NCBI GenBank assembly: GCA_037349105.1
Contig: JAYJMM010000124.1
Coordinates: 1,336,501-1,400,500 of the forward strand
DNA from: Limnomonas spitsbergensis
Taxonomy: Eukaryota > Chlorophyta > Chlorophyceae > Chlamydomonadales
DNA: 64,000 nt
Reading direction: 5' to 3'
A model generated the notes under the pieces. It was not told the origin of the DNA, did no database searches, and saw only the letters and a list, made by a program, of their open reading frames with translations. Shown here piece after piece: positions 12,801 to 21,800 of this stretch. A program made the translations under genes and the position numbers. Positions within the stretch are counted from its first letter, which is position 1. The number at the start of each line of letters is the position of its first letter.

Positions 12801-15800
12801 ATTGGGTGCAGTTGGATATGGTAATTTTTGTTTCATTTCGGGCCACATAGGGGCCAACATCCACCAGTTGGGAAATTTCGACTTACGGGGTGAATTGGTT
12901 GGCCTGCTGGGACTTTGTGAGGCCGGCCTCCGAAACCTGAGATGCTAACACAGAAAAACAGCCCACGAGCGCTTGTGGCCCTCGCCGACAGATGAGAAAT
13001 GACGAGCAGGAACAGTTAAGGCACACAACAAACAAGCCCTCACACTCTCAAAATTGTTGGGATGTTATTCGATTTTGTTCGTTCGGTTCACACTTACTGT
13101 CATACTGTATCTCTGCCCCCCCACCTCTGCTACTTTCAGCTACATGGACTATCAGGAGTGGAACGAGCTGATGGAGGAGAGTGGGCTGTACCACAAATAC
13201 TTCACGGCCAGGTGGGATCTCCTAATAAATAATAAAGAATGAATAATGGATACCGATAATAAATATTAATTATTATATATATAAAAAAACGATAGGCTCG
13301 AGGCGTGGATTTAGGAAGCCCCCATTCCGCCGTATCAATGGGTGAGCTAGCCAACACACTGATTGTTTCGGAGGTTGGAGGAATTTAAAAAGCTCAGAGG
13401 CAAGAGGAAATTATTTAGGGGTTGAGGGTTGAGGGTTGAGCTTAAGAGAGAGGAGGAAATGGTTTGGGGTTTAGGGTTTAGAGGCAAGAGGAAATGATAT
13501 AGGGTTTAGGGTTTAAAGGCAGGAGGAACTGATTCCCGTCTCAAGGTGATCTATGAGGTAGATCTGTGTTACTCTGTTAGGGGTTGAGCATGTTCATGTT
13601 GAGGATTTCCACGCTTTGGCCTTCAAACGGTTGGCCCCAAACGAGCGCATACAATTAGTAATGCATTGCAGATTCGTGTAACCAGCAGCCCGCTCCAGAT
13701 TGCAAAATATATGAGGGTGACATGTATGTGTCACATGGAAGAGAGGAAGAATTCGGAAACAACGGCAGGGTTTCTTAAGGACCAAGACATACAAAACGTT
13801 GTTCGGAGAGATAAATAACCATTAGGGTTTAGGGAATAGGATTTAGGGTTTAGGGTCATATGTCAATCCGCTGGGTGTGCTTGCGGCCCTCGTCAGCTGA
13901 GAAAAGGGAGTTGGCATACATCATTCTGCTGACTCATGTGCATGCATTGCATGCGCGTCCATGTTCACACATATCCTGCTGCCCTGCCCACACATGTGCT
14001 GACTCAGGTGGCACATGCACGCCAATGTTCACACATCCCGTGCTGTCATGTTCACACATGTGTGACCTTCTCAGGGAGGCCAAGCTGGCGTTCATCTGGA
14101 GCCGAATGAGGTGTTTCGACGATGGCAGCACGGACAAGGCGTACCAGAGGAGCAGGTGGGGTGTATGCGGTTCAGGGGATAGGGAATTAGGTTTACAATT
14201 TAGGGGATAGGGAATGAGGTTTACAATTTAGGGGATAGGGAATTAGGTTAACAATTTAGGGGATAGGGAATTTAGGTGATAGGGAATTAGGTTTACAATA
14301 TAGGGGAATTAAGGTTACAATTTACTAAACCCTAATCACGCAACATTGACCCCGCAGGTCGCTATCGTTCCTGGAGTTTATTGAGGCCGTGGGACGAGTG
14401 GCGGACCTGGTCAACCCGCCACCACAGGAAGTGCTCTAAGCCCTGAGTCCTTGGCACTAAACCCTAATCACGCAACATTGACCCCGCAGGTCGCTATCGT
14501 TCCTGGAGTTTATCGAGGCCGTGGGGCGAGTGGCGGACCTGGTCAACCCGCCGCCACAGGAGGAGCTCGTGGATAACGGCTTTCGAGGTCCAGCACCCAC
14601 CGCGGAGTACTACAAGCGGGGCTTGGAGCAAGTCTGGTACCTTCCCGATAGGTCAGAGGCTTGCCTAGAAGTAGTTAGGGTTGAGGGTTGAGAGTTGAGG
14701 GTTGAGAGTTTCGTGTGTATTGACCACTGCCGAGTGTCTAAGACGAGGCCTGGAGCAAGTCCTGGTACTTGCCTGGTAGGTCAGTATCTGACCTATTAAT
14801 AGTTCGGGTTTAGGCTTGAGGGTTTAGGCTTGAGGGGTTTCTTTGTATTTATTTCCCACTGCCTAGTACTACGAGCGGGGCCTTGAGCAAGTCTGGTACC
14901 TACCCGATAGGTCTGTGACTAACCTTGCTGTAGTTAGGGTTTAGGGTTTAGGGTTGAGGGTTTAAGGTTTTGTGTGTATTGCCCAATCCGCTGAGGATTA
15001 CAAGCGAGGCCTGGAGCAAATCCTGGTACCTGCCTGATAGGTCAGCGGGTTACCTAGCCATAGTTAGGTTTGAGGGTTTTGTGTGTTGTGCCCACTGCCG
15101 TACTAGTTCGAGTCCTACAAGGGTTTAGGTTTAAGGGTTTTGGGTTGTGTGTGTCTCGCCCACTGCCGACTAGTACCTAGAGCAGCATTGAGCAAGTCTG
15201 GTACCTGCCTGATAGGTCAGTGGCTTACCTAGCAGTAGTTAGGGTTGACGTGTGAGGATTGTGGGTTTAGAGATTTGTGTGTATCGCCCACCGCTGAGGA
15301 TGACAAGTGGGACCTGGAGTAAGTCAAGTATTTGCCTGGTAGGCCAGTGGCTAGCTATTTAGGCTTGAGGGCTTGTGTGTTGTGCCCACCGCTGAGTATA
15401 ACAAGCGGGTCTTGGAGCAAGTCAGGTACCTGCCTGATATGGCAGTGGCTCACCTTGCAGTAGTGAGGGTTGAGGATAGATAAATGTCAGTTTAGGGTTT
15501 TGCGTGTCTCGCCCACTGCCGGGTGTCTAAAGCGGGGCTTGGAGCAAGTCTGGTAATTGCCTGATAGGTCAGTGGCTCACCTTGCAGTAGTTAGTGTTGA
15601 GGGTTTGTTTGTTGAGCCCACTGCCGCGTGTCTAGAGCAGGGCCTGGAGCAAGTCTGGTACCTGCCTGATAGGTCAGAGGCTCACCTTGCAGTACTTAGA
15701 GTTGAGGGTTTGTGTGTTGTGCCCACTGCCGCGTGTCTAGAGCAGGGCCTGGAGCAAGTCTGGTACCTGCCTGATAGGTCAGAGGCTCACCTTGCAGTAC

Positions 15801-18800
15801 TTAGAGTTGAGGGTTTGTGTGTTGTGCCCACTGCCGCGTGTCTAGAGCAGGGCCTGGAGCAAGTATGGTACCTGCCTGATAGGTCAGAGGCTCACCTTGC
15901 AGTACTTAGAGTTGAGGGTTTGTGTGTTGTGCCCACTGCCGCGTGTCTAGAGCAGGGCCTGGAGCAAGTCTGGTACCTGCCTGATAGGTCAGAGGCTCAC
16001 CTTGCAGTACTTAGTGTTGAGGGTTTGTATGTTGTGCCCACTGCCGCGTGTCTAGAGCAGGGCCTGGAGCAAGTCTGGTACCTGCCTGATAGGTCAGAGG
16101 CTCACCTTGCAGTACTTAGAGTTGAGGGTTTGTGTGTTGTGCCCACTGCCGCGTGTCTAGAGCAGGGCCTGGAGCAAGTCTGGTACCTGCCTGATAGGTC
16201 AGAGGCTCACCTTGCAGTACTTAGCGTTGAGGGTTTGTGTGTTGTGCCCACTGCCGCGTGTCTAGAGCAGGGCCTGGAGCAAGTCTGGTACCTGCCTGAT
16301 AGGTCAGAGGCTCACCTGGCAGTACTTAGAGTTGAGGGTTTGTGTGTTGTGCCCACTGCCGCGTGTCTAGAGCAGGGCCTGGAGCAAGTCTGGTACCTGC
16401 CTGATAGGTCAGAGGCTCACCTTGCAGTACTTAGAGTTGAGGGTTTGTGTGTTGTGCCCACTGCCGCGTGTCTAGAGCAGGGCCTGGAGCAAGTCTGGTA
16501 CCTGCCTGATAGGTCAGAGGCTCACCTTGCAGTACTTAGAGTTGAGGGTTTGTGTGTTGTGCCCACTGCCGCGTGTCTAGAGCAGGGCCTGGAGCAAGTC
16601 TGGTACCTGCCTGATAGGTCAGAGGCTCACCTTGCAGTACTTAGTGTTGAGGGTTTGTGTGTTGTGCCCACTGCCGCGTGTCTAGAGCAGGGCCTGGAGC
16701 AAGTCTGGTACCTGCCTGATAGGTCAGAGGCTCACCTTGCAGTACTTAGAGTTGAGGGTTTGTGTGTTGTGCCCACTGCCGCGTGTCTAGAGCAGGGCCT
16801 GGAGCAAGTCTGGTACCTGCCTGATAGGTCAGAGGCTCACCTTGCAGTACTTAGAGTTGAGGGTTTGTGTGTTGTGCCCACTGCCGCGTGTCTAGAGCAG
16901 GGCCTGGAGCAAGTCTGGTACCTGCCTGATAGGTCAGAGGCTCACCTTGCAGTACTTAGAGTTGAGGGTTTGTGTGTTGTGCCCACTGCCGCGTGTCTAG
17001 AGCAGGGCCTGGAGCAAGTCTGGTACCTGCCTGATAGGTCAGAGGCTCACCTTGCAGTACTTATTGTTGAGGGTTTGTGTGTTGTGCCCACTGCCGCGTG
17101 TCTAGAGCAGGGCCTGGAGCAAGTCTGGTACCTGCCTGATAGGTCAGAGGCTCACCTTGCAGTACTTAGTGTTGAGGGTTTGTGTGTTGTGCCCACTGCC
17201 GCGTGTCTAGAGCAGGGCCTGGAGCAAGTCTGGTACCTGCCTGATAGGTCAGAGGCTCACCTTGCAGTACTTAGCGTTGAGGGTTTGTGTGTTGTGCCCA
17301 CTGCCGCGTGTCTAGAGCAGGGCCTGGAGCAAGTCTGGTACCTGCCTGATAGGTCAGAGGCTCACCTTGCAGTACTTAGAGTTGAGGGTTTGTGTGTTGT
17401 GCCCACTGCCGCGTGTCTAGAGCAGGGCCTGGAGCAAGTCTGGTACCTGCCTGATAGGTCAGAGGCTCACCTTGCAGTACTTAGAGTTGAGGGTTTGTGT
17501 GTTGTGCCCACTGCCGCGTGTCTAGAGCAGGGCCTGGAGCAAGTCTGGTACCTGCCTGATAGGTCAGAGGCTCACCTTGCAGTACTTAGAGTTGAGGGTT
17601 TGTGTGTTGTGCCCACTGCCGCGTGTCTAGAGCAGGGCCTGGAGCAAGTCTGGTACCTGCCTGATAGGTCAGAGGCTCACCTTGCAGTACTTAGAGTTGA
17701 GGGTTTGTGTGTTGTGCCCACTGCCGCGTGTCTAGAGCAGGGCCTGGAGCAAGTCTGTTACCTGCCTGATAGGTCAGAGGCTCACCTTGCAGTACTTAGA
17801 GTTGAGGGTTTGTGTGTTGTGCCCACTGCCGCGTGTCTAGAGCAGGGCCTGGAGCAAGTCTGGTACCTGCCTGATAGGTCAGAGGCTCACCTTGCAGTAC
17901 TTAGAGTTGAGGGTTTGTGTGTTGTGCCCACTGCCGCGTGTCTAGAGCAGGGCCTGGAGCAAGTCTGGTACCTGCCTGATAGGTCAGAGGCTCACCTTGC
18001 AGTACTTAGAGTTGAGGGTTTGTGTGTTGTGCCCACTGCCGCGTGTCTAGAGCAGGGCCTGGAGCAAGTCTGGTACCTGCCTGATAGGTCAGAGGCTCAC
18101 CTTGCAGTACTTAGAGTTGAGGGTTTGTGTGTTGTGCCCACTGCCGCGTGTCTAGAGCAGGGCCTGGAGCAAGTCTGGTACCTGCCTGATAGGTCAGAGG
18201 CTCACCTTGCAGTACTTAGAGTTGAGGGTTTGTGTGTTGTGCCCACTGCCGCGTGTCTAGAGCAGGGCCTGGAGCAAGTCTGGTACCTGCCTGATAGGTC
18301 AGAGGCTCACCTTGCAGTACTTAGAGTTGAGGGTTTGTGTGTTGTGCCCACTGCCGCGTGTCTAGAGCAGGGCCTGGAGCAAGTCTGGTACCTGCCTGAT
18401 AGGTCAGAGGCTCACCTTGCAGTACTTAGAGTTGAGGGTTTGTGTGTTGTGCCCACTACCGCGTGTCTAGAGCAGGGCCTGGAGCAAGTCTGGTACCTGC
18501 CTGATAGGTCAGAGGCTCACCTGGCAGTACTTAGAGTTGAGGGTTTGTGTGTTGTGCCCACTGCCGCGTGTCTAGAGCAGGGCCTGGAGCAAGTCTGGTA
18601 CCTGCCTGATAGGTCAGAGGCTCACCTTGCAGTACTTAGCGTTGAGGGTTTGCGTGTTGTGCCCACTGCCGCGTGTCTAGAGCAGGGCCTGGAGCAAGTC
18701 TGGTACCTGCCTGATAGGTCAGAGGCTCACCTTGCAGTACTTAGAGTTGAGGGTTTGTGTGTTGTGCCCACTGCCGCGTGTCTAGAGCAGGGCCTGGAGC

Positions 18801-21800
18801 AAGTCTGGTACCTGCCTGATAGGTCAGAGGCTCACCTTGCAGTACTTAGCGTTGAGGGTTTGTGTGTTGAGCCCACTGCCGCGTGTCTAGAGCAGGGCCT
18901 GGAGCAAGTCTGGTACCTGCCTGATAGGTCAGAGGCTCACCTTGCAGTACTTAGAGTTGAGGGTTTGTGTGTTGTGCCCACTGCCGCGTGTCTAGAGCAG
19001 GGCCTGGAGCAAGTCTGGTACCTGCCTGATAGGTCAGAGGCTCACCTTGCAGTACTTAGAGTTGAGGGTTTGTGTGTTGTGCCCACTGCCGCGTGTCTAG
19101 AGCAGGGCCTGGAGCAAGTCTGGTACCTGCCTGATAGGTCAGAGGCTCACCTTGCAGTACTTAGAGTTGAGGGTTTGTGTGTTGTGCCCACTGCCGCGTG
19201 TCTAGAGCAGGGCCTGGAGCAAGTCTGGTACCTGCCTGATAGGTCAGAGGCTCACCTTGCAGTACTTAGAGTTGAGGGTTTGTGTGTTGTGCCCACTGCC
19301 GCGTGTCTAGAGCAGGGCCTGGAGCAAGTCTGGTACCTGCCTGATAGGTCAGAGGCTCACCTTGCAGTACTTAGAGTTGAGGGTTTGTGTGTTGTGCCCA
19401 CTGCCGCGTGTCTAGAGCAGGGCCTGGAGCAAGTCTGGTACCTGCCTGATAGGTCAGAGGCTCACCTTGCAGTACTTAGAGTTGAGGGTTTGTGTGTTGT
19501 GCCCACTGCCGCGTGTCTAGAGCAGGGCCTGGAGCAAGTCTGGTACCTGCCTGATAGGTCAGAGGCTCACCTTGCAGTACTTAGAGTTGAGGGTTTGTGT
19601 GTTGTGCCCACTACCGCGTGTCTAGAGCAGGGCCTGGAGCAAGTCTGGTACCTGCCTGATAGGTCAGAGGCTCACCTGGCAGTACTTAGCGTTGAGGGTT
19701 TGCGTGTTGTGCCCACTGCCGCGTGTCTAGAGCAGGGCCTGGAGCAAGTCTGGTACCTGCCTGATAGGTCAGAGGCTCACCTTGCAGTACTTAGAGTTGA
19801 GGGTTTGTGTGTTGTGCCCACTGCCGCGTGTCTAGAGCAGGGCCTGGAGCAAGTCTGGTACCTGCCTGATAGGTCAGAGGCTCACCTTGCAGTACTTAGA
19901 GTTGAGGGTTTGTGTGTTGTGCCCACTGCCGCGTGTCTAGAGCAGGGCCTGGAGCAAGTCTGTTACCTGCCTGATAGGTCAGAGGCTCACCTTGCAGTAC
20001 TTAGAGTTGAGGGTTTGTGTGTTGTGCCCACTGCCGCGTGTCTAGAGCAGGGCCTGGAGCAAGTCTGGTACCTGCCTGATAGGTCAGAGGCTCACCTTGC
20101 AGTACTTAGAGTTGAGGGTTTGTGTGTTGTGCCCACTGCCGCGTGTCTAGAGCAGGGCCTGGAGCAAGTCTGGTACCTGCCTGATAGGTCAGAGGCTCAC
20201 CTTGCAGTACTTAGAGTTGAGGGTTTGTGTGTTGTGCCCACTGCCGCGTGTCTAGAGCAGGGCCTGGAGCAAGTCTGGTAACCTGCCTGATAGGTCAGAG
20301 GCTCACCTTGCAGTACTTAGAGTTGAGGGTTTGTGTGTTGTGCCCACTGCCGCTGTGTCTAGAGCAGGGCCTGGAGCAAGTCTGGTACCTGCCTGATAGG
20401 TCAGAGGCTCACCTTGCAGTACTTAGAGTTGAGGGTTTGTGTGTTGTGCCCACTGCCGCGTGTCTAGAGCAGGGCCTGGAGCAAGTCTGGTACCTGCCTG
20501 ATAGGTCAGAGGCTCACCTTGCAGTACTTAGAGTTGAGGGTTTGTGTGTTGTGCCCACTGCCGCGTGTCTAGAGCAGGGCCTGGAGCAAGTCTGGTACCT
20601 GCCTGATAGGTCAGAGGCTCACCTTGCAGTACTTAGAGTTGAGGGTTTGTGTGTTGTGCCCACTTGCCTGCGTGTCTAGAGCAGGGCCTGGAGCAAGTCT
20701 GGTACCTGCCTGATAGGTCAGAGGCTCACCTTGCAGTACTTTAGAGTTGAGGGTTTGTGTGTTGTGCCCACTGCCGCGTGTCTAGAGCAGGGCCTGGAGC
20801 AAGTCTGGTACCTGCCTGATAGGTCAGAGGCTCACCTTGCAGTACTTAGATGTTGAGGGTTTGTGTGTTGTGCCCACTGCCGCGTGTCTAGAGCAGGGCC
20901 TGGAGCAAGTCTGGTACCTGCCTGATAGGTCAGAGGCTCACCTTGCAGTACTTAGAGTTGAGGGTTTGTGTGTTGTGCCCACTGCCGCGTGTCTAGAGCA
21001 GGGCCTGGAGCAAGTCTGGTACCTGCCTGATAGGTCAGAGGCTCACCTTGCAGTACTTAGCGTTGAGGGTTTGCGTGTTGTGCCCACTGCCGCGTGTCTA
21101 GAGCAGGGCCTGGAGCAAGTCTGGTACCTGCCTGATAGGTCAGAGGCTCACCTTGCAGTACTTAGAGTTGAGGGTTTGTGTGTTGTGCCCACTGCCGCGT
21201 GTCTAGAGCAGGGCCTGGAGCAAGTCTGGTACCTGCCTGATAGGTCAGAGGCTCACCTTGCAGTACTTAGAGTTGAGGGTTTGTGTGTTGTGCCCATTGC
21301 CGCGTGTCTAGAGCAGGGCCTGGAGCAAGTCTGGTACCTGCCTGATAGGTCAGAGGCTCACCTTGCAGTACTTTGAGTTGAGGGTTTGTGTGTTGTGCCC
21401 ACTGCCGCGTGTCTAGAGCAGGGCCTGGAGCAAGTCTGGTACCTGCCTGATAGGTCAGAGGCTCACCTTGCAGTACTTAGAGTTGAGGGTTTGTGTGTTG
21501 TGCCCACTGCCGCGTGTCTAGAGCAGGGCCTGGAGCAAGTCTGGTACCTGCCTGATAGGTCAGAGGCTCACCTTGCAGTACTTAGAGTTGAGGGTTTGTG
21601 TGTTGTGCCCACTGCCGCGTGTCTAGAGCAGGGCCTGGAGCAAGTCTGGTACCTGCCTGATAGGTCAGAGGCTCACCTTGCAGTACTTAGAGTTGAGGGT
21701 TTGTGTGTTGTGCCCACTGCCGCGTGTCTAGAGCAGGGCCTGGAGCAAGTCTGGTACCTGCCTGATAGGTCAGAGGCTCACCTTGCAGTACTTAGAGTTG

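Noticed and set aside
15557..20281. 1574-residue open frame of 35-residue repeats
   Set aside because: It is open only because the 105-bp intronic unit is a multiple of three. It spans repeated splice-like sites, lies between two exons whose phases join perfectly, and the frame is broken by stops before it reaches the upstream exon.
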